NCBI GenBank assembly: GCA_035279545.1
Contig: DATEHM010000052.1
Location: forward strand, 1-40,447
Length of the DNA: 40,447 bases
Source: Segetimicrobium sp035279545
GTDB taxonomy: Bacteria > Sysuimicrobiota > Sysuimicrobiia > Sysuimicrobiales > Segetimicrobiaceae
Direction of reading: 5' to 3'
This document shows positions 16,824-24,291 of the stretch, piece by piece. Below the pieces are notes generated by a model. The model had not been told where the DNA came from. It made no database searches and worked only from the letters and a program-made list of their open reading frames with translations. Position 1 is the stretch's first letter. The number at the start of each line of letters is the position of its first letter. The translations under genes were made by a program, and so were the position numbers.

Positions 16824-17491
16824 GTGTTCTTGGCCGTCTGGAGAGTTCCCCGTAGCGTCTCCTGCCACATGTCCCCGAGGGATCGAACCAGCCTAACCCA
16901 GTCCTCCGGTCGGTCGTTGTGATCTCGGATGAGTCGCGCCGTCGGCGGCTCCTGGCCCCCGGCTCCGAGTTCGCGGTCAGCTGCGAGGAGCGGGCTAAGT
17001 AGGAAAGTCGTCAGTCGCCTTGTGAATTCCTCTTCCGTTGCCTTGCCAACGATGGGCCGCTCGGCGCTCGGGGGCAGCGAGTCCAGCCAGTCCTCCAGCG
17101 TGACAAAGACCTCGTACATCGACCATGCGGCGAACGGGATGAGCACCTCCCGATATCGAACCGGGACGCGGCGCGGCTCGAGCGCGCGCGGATCAGGGGC
17201 GAGCAGCCCAACCCGCCCCGACGCGGGGACCGCTTCGGGGGCTTGGGCATCCGTGAACCACTTCGGGTAGATGTGGTAGGGCTTCCGCAACGCTTCGATC
17301 GTCTCAGCGCTCGGGTTGGTCGTGCGCCCCGTATACAGGTCCCGGATCGTCGGGTAGGAAAGGCCCGTCACGCGACTGGCCTCGCTGAGATTCCCCTCGT
17401 GGGCCAGGTCCACCAACCGCCGTACTCGCCGCGTAATGACGGCGGTCGCCCTTGGCCGATTGGTACGCGGTCGTCCGACGCGTCGCGGCAT
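16808..17491 (-). CDS. HTH transcriptional regulator at the edge of mobile module 1
   Basis: DNA-binding regulator, 227 aa from ATG 17491 (GAGGAG upstream). The N-terminus is rich in Arg/Pro (RRVGRPRTNRPR, an AT-hook-like start). A Cro/XRE-like helix-turn-helix follows around residues 30-60 (NLSEASRVTGLSYPTIRDLY, then PSAETIEALRK). The C-terminal 150 residues are not recognised. It is divergent from the excisionase-like gene, and a good sigma-70 promoter lies between them, so it may repress module 1. Longer starts up to 17557 would run into that promoter and are less likely. Confidence 0.75.
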   Translation of the reverse strand: MPRRVGRPRTNRPRATAVITRRVRRLVDLAHEGNLSEASRVTGLSYPTIRDLYTGRTTNPSAETIEALRKPYHIYPKWFTDAQAPEAVPASGRVGLLAPDPRALEPRRVPVRYREVLIPFAAWSMYEVFVTLEDWLDSLPPSAERPIVGKATEEEFTRRLTTFLLSPLLAADRELGAGGQEPPTARLIRDHNDRPEDWVRLVRSLGDMWQETLRGTLQTAKNTLRGD

Positions 17492-17505
17492 ATCCGTCTC
17501 CTCTC

Positions 17506-17533
17506 TTGACATAAAATGATTTCGTGCTATTCT
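17506..17533 (+). promoter_or_regulatory. Sigma-70 promoter for the excisionase-like gene
   Basis: TTGACA (17506-17511), 16 bases, then TATTCT (17528-17533), followed by an AT-poor start region and the gene ATG 39 bases later. This is the best housekeeping promoter seen in the window. It sits between two divergent regulatory genes. Confidence 0.75.
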
Positions 17534-17571
17534 AGGGCCGTCGTACTGATGGCGCAAGCACGAGGGAGCAC

Positions 17572-17817
17572 ATGGCAGAGGCGCGGTACATCAAGGTGGC
17601 GGAAGCGGCCCGACGCTTGGACCTGACCCCGGAAACGATCCGCAAACGGATCAAGGCGGGGGACCTCCCCGGGGTTTGGCTCGGCGCACACCTCCGCGTC
17701 GATTGGCCGACGCTGGAGGCACAGCTGATCCGGGAGGGCCCTACGCTCTGGCGTCCACCGGGCGATTTCCACAAAGAGCGACAAAGACCACCGGGAAGGA
17801 ATCGAAACCGCGCGTAA
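17572..17817 (+). CDS. Excisionase-like HTH protein
   Basis: Small DNA-binding protein (81 aa) of the MerR-like/HTH_17 type found in excisionases. The N-terminal half, YIKVAEAARRLDLTPETIRK followed by IKAGDLPGVWLGAHLRV, is the standard winged-helix pattern. A basic tail ends the protein. GGGAG precedes the ATG. It has its own sigma-70 promoter and ends in the loop of a hairpin terminator, so it is a single-gene transcript upstream of the primase-like/recombinase genes. The expected role is directing excision by the module's recombinase; that pairing is inferred. Confidence 0.82.
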   Translation: MAEARYIKVAEAARRLDLTPETIRKRIKAGDLPGVWLGAHLRVDWPTLEAQLIREGPTLWRPPGDFHKERQRPPGRNRNRA

Positions 17818-17830
17818 TCGCGCGGTTTCG
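17803..17830 (+). terminator. Intrinsic terminator of the excisionase-like gene
   Basis: Perfect 12-base arms (CGAAACCGCGCG and CGCGCGGTTTCG) with a TAAT loop. The TAA stop codon of the gene (17815-17817) is the loop itself. A short T-rich stretch follows. Confidence 0.8.
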
Positions 17831-17910
17831 TGCGTTTCGGAGTGGCTTTCTAGGATATGAGGCGAATGCGGAGGAATCAGGACATGACAGTACGACTGCG
17901 GGACTCGGTC

Positions 17911-18087
17911 CTACTGGCTCTTGAGCCAGGCTTGGAGGAGGAGTACGACGGCCTCGGGGGTGGGAGATTCCCCAGCGACCCAGCGGCGCACGGTGCGGGG
18001 ATTCACGAGGATACGGCGCGAAAGATCCATCTGGGAGAGCTTCAGCCGCTTGAGGATGCGTCGGAGCTCCTGCGTAGTCATCGGCAT
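17911..18087 (-). CDS. Small XRE/Cro-like repressor, module 1
   Basis: A 58-aa gene on the minus strand, hidden under the 5' extension of the primase-like reading frame. It reads MPMTTQELRRILKRLKLSQ, then MDLSRRILVNPRTVRRWVAG and ESPTPEAVVLLLQAWLK, a compact helix-turn-helix in which SQMDLSRRILVNPRTVRRW is the recognition unit. A close homologue occurs at the same place in module 2 (33378-33554). It is transcribed divergently from the primase-like gene across an 87-bp region with palindromic sites, as in phage repressor switches. Start is ATG 18087, or ATG 18081 two codons in. Confidence 0.85.
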   Translation of the reverse strand: MPMTTQELRRILKRLKLSQMDLSRRILVNPRTVRRWVAGESPTPEAVVLLLQAWLKSQ

Positions 18088-18113
18088 GGCTCAATCTACC
18101 GACAGACAGGCCA

Positions 18114-18142
18114 TTGCGCCCGGGGGCGATACGCCCTAGGCT
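18114..18142 (+). promoter_or_regulatory. Promoter with overlapping operators, module 1 primase-like gene
   Basis: TTGCGC (18114-18119), 17 bases, TAGGCT (18137-18142). Two related palindromic sites overlap it: CGCCCGGGGGCG (18117-18128) and CGCCCTAGGC (18132-18141). The same layout is found at 33581-33609. They are the likely binding sites of the divergent 58-aa HTH protein. Confidence 0.6.
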
Positions 18143-18174
18143 TCCCGTCAGCAATCCGACGGACGGAGGATGCC

Positions 18175-21057
18175 GTGACGCGACCCCTAACGATGACTCG
18201 ACGATTGCCCGGTTTCCCGCCCGAGGAGGTCGCCCGGCTGGAGCGTGACGTGCGGCTCCTCGATCGCGTCCGGGCGGCTGGGATCACCCTGAAGCGTCAC
18301 GGGGACGACTGGCTCGGAGTCTGTCCCCTCCACGACGACGGGGACGAGAACTTGGTTGTCTCGGCCCGGACCAATCGCTGGGCCTGCCGGGCGTGCGGGA
18401 CCGAGGGTGGGGTCGTGGAGTGGGAGGTCCAGGTGACCCGCGTGAGCTACCGGCACGCGGTCGAGCGCCTTCGCCAGAGTCTCGCCGAGGGAGCTCGCCC
18501 CCAGCTCGCACTCGACCCCGCGGCCGACGATGCGACACTCCTCGCCCAGGTGGTCCAGTTCTACCACGAGACGCTGCTCACTTCCCCCGAGCCCCTCGCC
18601 TATCTCGCGCGCCGAGGCTTGGAGCACCGGGGCGCCATTGAGCACTTCCGGCTCGGCTACGCGACGCGCACGCTCGGCTACGCCTTGCCCCCCAAGAGCC
18701 TCAAGGCCGGGCGTGCGTTGCGAGAGCGCTTGCAGGTCCTCGGGCTCTTGCGGCCCTCAGGGCACGAGCACTTCACCGGCTCCTTGGTCGTGCCGGTGCT
18801 CGGCTCGTCGGGCGAGGTGCTACAGGTGTACGGGCGCAAGATTCGGGGCGACCTGCGGCCGGGGACCCCCTTGCACCTGAGCCTCCCGACCTTGCCCCAG
18901 CTCTGGAACCTTGGGGGGCTCAAGGACTCGGGCGACGTGATCCTCTGTCAGGGGATTCTTGACGCGCTCACGTTCTGGGTCGCCGGCTTCCCAAACGCGA
19001 CTGCAAGCTCCTCGGGCGAAGTGAGTCCCGAGCAGCTTGCCAGCTTGCGCGAGCTAGGCGCCAAGCGCGTCATCCTCGCGCACGCGCGCACGCAAGCTGG
19101 TGACGAGGCCACAAGGAAGCTGGCTCGCGAGGCTACCGGGCTGGGGCTCGCGAGCTACCGGCTCCAACTCCCTCAAGGGCTCGACGTAAGTGCGTACGCC
19201 GTCAAGCTGGCCGAGCCCGCGCGCGAGCTGGGCGAGCTGGTTCGTCACGCCGTGTGGCTCGGCGCGGGGGAGCTCGCTGCGAGCATCCCCCAGCTTGCTC
19301 CCCAGGCGGTGAACTCGGTGGCGTCAGTGGTGACGCCCGAACCAGGTGTGGCCGATCCCGAGCCGAGCTTGTCGGTCGTCGGCGACGAGCTACAGCTCGC
19401 GCGCGGCGAACGTCGGTACCGGGTGCGCGGCTTCCGGTCCGAGCAATCCCCGGCCTTGCGTGCGCAGTTGCTCGTGCAATGCGGGCAAGCTCGGTACTTG
19501 GACACGCTCGACTTGGCGAGCGCGCGGGCACGCGCGGGGTTTGTCGCTGAAGCTTCCCAAGAGCTTGGCTGCGAGCCTGGCCTGGTCAAGCAGGACGTGG
19601 GACACCTGCTCCTGGAGTTGGAGACGCTCGCGGATCGGACGCGGGTGGGCGAGCCGGTGCAAACTACACCCGAGCTCCCCGTGCCTGGGGACGGCTTGAC
19701 TGAGTCCGAGCGGGACGCGGCGCTCGGCTTGCTTCGCGACCCCCAGCTCTTGGATCGGATTGCGCAGGACGTGGAGACGGCGGGGGTGGTCGGGGAGCGC
19801 ACCAACGTCTTGGTGGCCTACCTTGCGGCGGTGTCCCGCAAGCTGCCGAGCCCGCTCGCGGTGATCGTCCAGAGCGCGAGTGCGGCGGGCAAGACCAGCT
19901 TGGTGGACGCCGTGCTCGCCTTCGTGCCGCCCGAAGACCGGGTCCACTATGCGGCGCTCACCGGCCAAGCGCTCTACTACGTCGGCGAGACGGCGCTCCA
20001 ACACAAGGTCCTGAGCATCGCCGAGGACGCGGGGGCCGAGCGGGCGAGCTACGCGCTCAAGCTGCTCCAGAGCGAGGGGGAGCTGGCGATTGCGTCGACC
20101 GGTAAGGATCCCCAGACAGGGAAGCTCGTCACGCATACGTACCGGGTGGCGGGCCCGGTCCAGCTCATGCTCACCACGACGAGCGCCCAGCTGGACGAGG
20201 AGCTCGCGAACCGGGCGGTGGTCTTGAGTGTGGACGAGAGCCCGAGCCAGACCCGGGCGATTCAGGCCCGCCAGCGGGAGGCGCGCACCTTGGCAGGGGT
20301 GCTCGCGCGGACCGAGCGTGCCGAGCTGCGCGCGCTGCACCAGAACGCGCAGCGCCTCCTCCAGCCGGTGGCGGTGGTGAACCCGTACGCCCCGAGTTTG
20401 CGGTTTCGGGATGGCCGGACCCGGACGCGGCGGGACCACGAGAAGTACCTCACGCTGATTGATGCAATCGCCTTGCTGCACCAGCACCAGCGCGAGCGGA
20501 AGACAGCTACCTGCGGGGAGCGGACCCTCACCTACATTGAGGTGACCCCGGCCGATATCGCGTCGGCGAATCAGCTCGCGAGCCAAGTCCTCGGCCGCGC
20601 GTTGGACGAGCTACCTCCGCAGACGCGCAGCTTCCTGACCGCGTTAGACAGGTGGGTGGCAAGCCAGGCCGAGGCGCGCCGGGTGCCCCGCGAGGACTTG
20701 CGATTCAGTGGCCGCGAGGCTCGCGAAGCCGTCGGGCTCGGCCCCACGCAGGCCAAGCTCCACCTCCATCGGCTCGTCGAGCTGGAGTACGCGCTCATGC
20801 ACCGGGCCTCGCGGGGCGTGGGAGTCTGCTACGAGCTCCTCCCGGTCAGCCAGCCTCCGCACGCCGACTCGGAGCTTGTCGAGGTGGCAGTACGACCGGA
20901 GTCGGCCGGACCCAATGGGGGGTCGGTCGGCCCTCGGTCGGGGGATGGCCGGACCCCGCGGCGTGGACGGAAGTCTCGACGCGCGAACGCCGTAGCGCCG
21001 AGCGGGTCGGACGGGTCGGTCCTGCACATTCGGCCCCGCGAGGAGCCCGGGTCGTAG
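18175..21057 (+). CDS. CHC2 zinc-finger/Toprim-like/P-loop replication protein, module 1
   Basis: Large primase-helicase-like protein (960 aa from GTG 18175; GGAGGA four bases upstream). A DnaG-type CHC2 zinc finger is intact (C50, H53, C71, C74). A Toprim-like region follows, but the catalytic Glu is Gln (CQGILDAL, Q259) and the acidic DxD is replaced by AHAR (302-305), so primer synthesis is doubtful. A P-loop ATPase follows (SASAAGKTS, K573) with a Walker B-like LSIAEDAG and a sensor-like VQLMLTTTSAQLDEEL. The C-terminus has a winged-helix-like GLGPTQAKLHLHRLVELEY and a disordered Arg/Gly/Ser tail. The recombinase gene begins 7 bases downstream. The reading frame extends to 17857, but that part overlaps the minus-strand repressor and operator. 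Confidence 0.85.
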   Translation: MTRPLTMTRRLPGFPPEEVARLERDVRLLDRVRAAGITLKRHGDDWLGVCPLHDDGDENLVVSARTNRWACRACGTEGGVVEWEVQVTRVSYRHAVERLRQSLAEGARPQLALDPAADDATLLAQVVQFYHETLLTSPEPLAYLARRGLEHRGAIEHFRLGYATRTLGYALPPKSLKAGRALRERLQVLGLLRPSGHEHFTGSLVVPVLGSSGEVLQVYGRKIRGDLRPGTPLHLSLPTLPQLWNLGGLKDSGDVILCQGILDALTFWVAGFPNATASSSGEVSPEQLASLRELGAKRVILAHARTQAGDEATRKLAREATGLGLASYRLQLPQGLDVSAYAVKLAEPARELGELVRHAVWLGAGELAASIPQLAPQAVNSVASVVTPEPGVADPEPSLSVVGDELQLARGERRYRVRGFRSEQSPALRAQLLVQCGQARYLDTLDLASARARAGFVAEASQELGCEPGLVKQDVGHLLLELETLADRTRVGEPVQTTPELPVPGDGLTESERDAALGLLRDPQLLDRIAQDVETAGVVGERTNVLVAYLAAVSRKLPSPLAVIVQSASAAGKTSLVDAVLAFVPPEDRVHYAALTGQALYYVGETALQHKVLSIAEDAGAERASYALKLLQSEGELAIASTGKDPQTGKLVTHTYRVAGPVQLMLTTTSAQLDEELANRAVVLSVDESPSQTRAIQARQREARTLAGVLARTERAELRALHQNAQRLLQPVAVVNPYAPSLRFRDGRTRTRRDHEKYLTLIDAIALLHQHQRERKTATCGERTLTYIEVTPADIASANQLASQVLGRALDELPPQTRSFLTALDRWVASQAEARRVPREDLRFSGREAREAVGLGPTQAKLHLHRLVELEYALMHRASRGVGVCYELLPVSQPPHADSELVEVAVRPESAGPNGGSVGPRSGDGRTPRRGRKSRRANAVAPSGSDGSVLHIRPREEPGS

Positions 21058-21064
21058 TCGTAGC

Positions 21065-22048
21065 ATGAGCCTTCCCTTTCGGCGGCCGCTCCCCGATCCC
21101 CACGCGCTCCTCGCGCTCGTGGACGAACACGCGGTGTGGCTCGCCGGGACGGGCTACGCAAGGACCACGGTCCGCAGTCGCCGCGCGAGCCTCCGGCACT
21201 TCGCCCTGTGGGCGGCCGAGCGCGGCGTCACCTATCCCCAGCAACTCACCCTCAGTGTGTTGGAGCGATATCAGCAAGCGTTGACCCAGGTCCGGCTCAA
21301 GGACGGTCGTCCGCTCTCCTGGGGCGCGCAGTCCCACGTCCTCGGCGCGCTGCGCCGCTTCGGGCAGTGGCTCGTCCGCACCCACCGCCTTCCCGCAAAC
21401 CCGGCCCAAGAGCTCGTGCTCCCCCGTCGGCCCCGACACCTCCCCCACGCCGTCCTCTCGGCCGAAGAAGCCGAGCGGGTTCTTGCGCAACCGGACCTCC
21501 GGGACCCCATCGGCCTGCGGGACCGGGCGCTCATGGAGGTGCTCTACTCGACGGGGATTCGGCGCGCCGAGGTGCTCCACCTCCAATTGCCCGACTTGGA
21601 TGTGGGGCGGGGTGTGCTGTTCATCCGGGAGGGGAAGGGGCGGAAGGACCGCGTCGTCCCGATCGGGGACCGAGCACTGGCCTGGGTGGACCGCTATCTC
21701 CGGGACGTGCGCCCGGCGCTTGTCGTCCCCCCTGACCCCAACGTCCTGTTCCTGACGCGGCGCGGGAAGGCACTACGCGAGAACCGGCTCACAGAGCTGG
21801 TCCACCGTTACGTTCAGGCGGCCGGCATCGGAAAGGAGGGGAGCTGTCATCTCTTCCGGCACACGATGGCGACCCTACTTCTCGAAAACGGAGCCGATGT
21901 GCGGGAGGTCCAGGAGATGCTCGGCCACAGCCAGCTGTCAACGACCGCGCTCTACACCCATGTCGCGATTGGGCGGCTGAAGCAGGTGCACAGCGCGGCG
22001 CATCCGGCCGAGCGGGGAAACCCGCAGGGTTCGGCCCCTCTCTCTTGA
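21065..22048 (+). CDS. XerC/D-like tyrosine recombinase, module 1
   Basis: Site-specific recombinase, 327 aa. It has a SAM-like core-binding N-terminal domain (residues 10-105) and a catalytic domain with the full set: R166 (STGIRRAEVL), Lys in REGKGRKDRVVPI, H262-x-x-R265 (CHLFRHTMATLLL), the His in LGHSQLSTT and Tyr297 (ALYTHV). By eye about nine in ten residues match the second copy at 36494. It probably integrates and excises the module. Length is that of XerC/D, but host dif function is unlikely because the gene is duplicated beside accessory genes. Confidence 0.93.
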   Translation: MSLPFRRPLPDPHALLALVDEHAVWLAGTGYARTTVRSRRASLRHFALWAAERGVTYPQQLTLSVLERYQQALTQVRLKDGRPLSWGAQSHVLGALRRFGQWLVRTHRLPANPAQELVLPRRPRHLPHAVLSAEEAERVLAQPDLRDPIGLRDRALMEVLYSTGIRRAEVLHLQLPDLDVGRGVLFIREGKGRKDRVVPIGDRALAWVDRYLRDVRPALVVPPDPNVLFLTRRGKALRENRLTELVHRYVQAAGIGKEGSCHLFRHTMATLLLENGADVREVQEMLGHSQLSTTALYTHVAIGRLKQVHSAAHPAERGNPQGSAPLS

Positions 22049-22117
22049 CGGAGCGTTGACCCTCGTATGGTGGTATTATCACGCACCTCCGAAGGCAGGG
22101 AGGGACGGGAGGCATCA

Positions 22118-22354
22118 ATGGCAGACGTCCAGAAAGAGATTGCCGCCTACGAGGCGATGAAGCAGGAACTAGAGGCCACGCACACGGGTCGCTGGGTCGT
22201 ATTCCACGACCAGAAGCTCGCGGGCGTGTATGACGCGTTCGAGACGGCCGCAGAGGATGCCGTAAGGAAGTTCGGGCGCGATACGTACCTGATTCGGCAG
22301 GTTGGGGCTCCACCCGTGACACTCCCCGCGTCGGTCATGTTCCACATCTCGTAA
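22118..22354 (+). CDS. Small conserved protein paired with a retropepsin
   Basis: A 78-aa protein from ATG 22118 (GGGAGG upstream; the reading frame extends to 22067 without a good ribosome site). It opens with a charged helix (VQKEIAAYEAMKQELEATH), then GRWVVFHDQKLAGVYDAFE and a short beta-rich end (TYLIRQVG). Small proteins of this type commonly precede retropepsin-like genes in diverse bacteria (family recollection, not a search). The stop is immediately followed by the GTG of the next gene, so the two are translationally coupled. Biochemical role unknown. Confidence 0.75.
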   Translation: MADVQKEIAAYEAMKQELEATHTGRWVVFHDQKLAGVYDAFETAAEDAVRKFGRDTYLIRQVGAPPVTLPASVMFHIS

Positions 22355-22813
22355 GTGCCTACCACCAAGTGCGGCTTCAATGATGGCCCGAAGGGCGCCG
22401 GGGCTGACCTCCTGTCCACCTGGGGGCCGACCATATTCGTAAATATTGGCTTCGACTCCGCCTATCGAGCTGGTCCCAAGGTGGTTCCGGTACCCGGCCT
22501 CCGCGACGTTCAGGCGCTCGTCGACACGGGCGCGAGTGAGTGCTGCATCGATAGTCTCCTCGCGACACAGCTGAACCTACCTGTTGTCGATCGACGCAAG
22601 GTCTCCGGAGCGCACGGTGCCCAGGAAGTCAACATGCATCTGGCGCAGGTGCACGTTCCGACATTGAGTTTCACCATGTACGGGGTGTTTGCGGGAGTCC
22701 ACCTTGCGGCGGGCGGTCAGGTACACCGCGCGCTCATCGGACGGACGTTCCTCCGCCACTTCACGATGAGCTACGAGGGGCGGACGGGGACCGTAACGTT
22801 GTCCAACGACTAG
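22355..22813 (+). CDS. Retropepsin-like aspartic protease
   Basis: Predicted single-lobed aspartic protease, 152 aa, working as a homodimer. The catalytic DTGAS motif is at D57 (VQALVDTGASECCID), followed by a flap-like middle. The second hydrophobic-Gly motif is in ALIGRTFLRHFTMSYEG, which matches the ILGRDFL signature of clan AA bacterial proteases. The start is GTG directly after the previous stop. It lies 138 bases upstream of the graspetide precursor, so a role in leader removal is possible, but the same gene pair also occurs without RiPP genes. Confidence 0.85.
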   Translation: MPTTKCGFNDGPKGAGADLLSTWGPTIFVNIGFDSAYRAGPKVVPVPGLRDVQALVDTGASECCIDSLLATQLNLPVVDRRKVSGAHGAQEVNMHLAQVHVPTLSFTMYGVFAGVHLAAGGQVHRALIGRTFLRHFTMSYEGRTGTVTLSND

Positions 22814-22883
22814 CTCTACCAGCGACACCCAGCCAGGACCGTACCTTCCTTCCCCTTGCTGAGTAAACCGTCAGCCTCCAAGC

Positions 22884-22899
22884 TTTGCATGCGTGCAAA
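22884..22899 (+). promoter_or_regulatory. Inverted repeat upstream of the graspetide operon
   Basis: TTTGCA and TGCAAA separated by TGCG form a perfect palindrome 52 bases before the precursor start. It may be an operator. No convincing -35/-10 pair is visible in the 138-base gap. Confidence 0.4.
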
Positions 22900-22951
22900 T
22901 CTTCAACGAGCGTCTTGCAACCGTGCTCCTTAACGACCCGGGTGTCAGCGC

Positions 22952-23332
22952 ATGACCGATCGAACTCCGCTACTAGAGGCATTCTTTGAGCCCGTTACGT
23001 CTTCTGTCTTAGGGACAACCTTGGGGACAGAGACGTTCACCAAGACGGGCGGGGAAGGATCCGACCGGGACGAACGTCTCTCATCTCTTGGCACCGAAAC
23101 ACTCACACGCGCGCGCGAGGAATCAGACCTCGACGAGTCGGGGGGGAAAGACGTCGAGGCAGCCCTGCTCGGAACGGAGACCGGTACCGCAACCAGAGAG
23201 GAGATGGATCAGGATGTTCCCCGGACCAGCTCCTGCCTTGGCACACAGACATTTACCGAGGTTCGCTCCGAACAGCCAGACCAGGACGCCATGTCGACAA
23301 CGTCCCGGCTTTGGGAGAGTGTCATCCTCTGA
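22952..23332 (+). CDS. Four-core graspetide (omega-ester peptide) precursor
   Basis: Predicted RiPP precursor, 126 aa. The N-terminal leader has an amphipathic PLLEAFFEP segment (residues 6-14), like the helix that microviridin-type leaders use to bind the ligase. Four core repeats follow: residues 24-40, 46-61, 73-88 and 96-112. Each begins LGT-E/Q-T-x-T and ends in an acidic half with E and D-x-D. For example, repeat 2 reads LGTETLTRAREESDLD and repeat 3 LGTETGTATREEMDQD. Thr side chains would be esterified to Glu/Asp side chains by the adjacent ATP-grasp enzyme. The linkers differ in length and sequence, so selection is on the cores. It overlaps the ligase gene. A non-RiPP repeat protein is possible but unlikely in this context. 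Confidence 0.9.
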   Translation: MTDRTPLLEAFFEPVTSSVLGTTLGTETFTKTGGEGSDRDERLSSLGTETLTRAREESDLDESGGKDVEAALLGTETGTATREEMDQDVPRTSSCLGTQTFTEVRSEQPDQDAMSTTSRLWESVIL

Positions 23333-24291
23333 TCCTACTTCTCTCAAATCGACTGGACGCCACTGCAGACTTCTTTGAGAAACGACTGCGTGCGGCGGGC
23401 GCGGAGTACTCCCGACTCGACACGGACTGCTTGGCCTCTACTCCCGTCTCCTTCCATGTAGAGTCCGGGTATCACTCAGCCAGTTTTGGAGTAGCCGAAT
23501 CGCTCGTACCCATTGAGCAAGTCACTGCCATTTACTACCGGCGACCACAGCCTCCCCCTCTCCCGCCCGAGCTTGAGCCGAACCTGCGCTCCTGGGTCGA
23601 AAGTGAGCTGAGGCGTACTTGGGGTGGAATTCTCGCCTGTAATCCTAGGATCAAATGGGTAAACCACCCTCTCTCCATCAGCGGAGCCAGCTACAAACCC
23701 GAACAACTTGCTCGCGCGCAGCGATTTGGATTGCAGGTCCCGGAGACCTTGATAACCAGCGACCCTGCTGAAGCACGGAGATTCTGCGAGCGGCATGATT
23801 GGCGGGTTGTTGTGAAGCCGGTAGGGCATGGTGAGGTACGTGGCCGCTCCGAGGTTGATGATCAAGTCGTGTATACGAATCTCCTTGATGAATCACGATC
23901 TAACCTCCTTGAGCGTGTTGTCTCGTGTCCCACTCTCTTCCAGCAGTGGATACAGAAGGAAGTTGATGTCCGCATAACAGTTGCCGGCAACAAGTGTATC
24001 GGTGTTGCCCTTCACTCCCAAGAGCGAGAGGTCAGCTTGGTCGACTGCCGCCGAGACAACATGACCGGGATGCGGTATTCCCTCTTGTCGATTGGCGAGG
24101 AACTCGAAGGCACCCTCGTCGCGCTGGTCGGCTCCTATGGCCTCCACTTCGCTGCAATTGACATGGCCCGAGACTTTCACGGACGGTATTGGTTTCTTGA
24201 GTTGAACCCCGCAGGACAATGGGCATGGCTTGAGCAGGCCGCTGGCGCTCCGATTTCAGAAGCACTCATTGAGTGTCTTGCGAATGACTGA
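23311..24291 (+). CDS. ATP-grasp graspetide ligase (MvdC/MvdD-like)
   Basis: Macrocyclase that would activate Glu/Asp side chains by phosphorylation and join them to Thr or Ser hydroxyls of the precursor. Family marks include the N-terminal ILLLSNRLDATADFF, IYYRRP, WVNHP, a central VVKPVGHGEVRG, a KEVDVRITVAG stretch, and the metal-binding ELNPAGQWAWLE near the C-terminus. TTG 23311 is listed, but CTG 23329 gives the family-like N-terminus (ILLLSN) and has GGGAGAG nine bases upstream, so it may be the true start. Either way the gene overlaps the precursor stop and is co-translated with it. Its end overlaps the membrane-protein gene by 8 bases. Confidence 0.93.
   Translation: MGECHPLILLLSNRLDATADFFEKRLRAAGAEYSRLDTDCLASTPVSFHVESGYHSASFGVAESLVPIEQVTAIYYRRPQPPPLPPELEPNLRSWVESELRRTWGGILACNPRIKWVNHPLSISGASYKPEQLARAQRFGLQVPETLITSDPAEARRFCERHDWRVVVKPVGHGEVRGRSEVDDQVVYTNLLDESRSNLLERVVSCPTLFQQWIQKEVDVRITVAGNKCIGVALHSQEREVSLVDCRRDNMTGMRYSLLSIGEELEGTLVALVGSYGLHFAAIDMARDFHGRYWFLELNPAGQWAWLEQAAGAPISEALIECLAND

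Larger units (their letters stand above)
16808..22048 (+). mobile_element. Mobile module 1 (regulator, xis-like, HTH, primase-like, tyrosine recombinase)
   Basis: A gene block inserted between the resident RHS tip/immunity pair and the displaced RHS tips. Core genes from 17911 to 22048 are collinear with and closely similar to 33378-37471. I could not define att sites or exact ends; the right limit is placed at the recombinase stop and the true element may include the downstream cargo. Confidence 0.6.

Noticed and set aside
17857..18174. N-terminal extension of the module 1 primase-like frame
   Set aside because: It overlaps the conserved minus-strand HTH gene and the operator region; a better ribosome site stands before GTG 18175. 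The same holds for 33327-33641.
22045..22079. TTGACG/TTGACC and TATTAT boxes before the retropepsin pair
   Set aside because: No combination gives a spacing near 17 bases (12 or 23 only), so I do not call a promoter.
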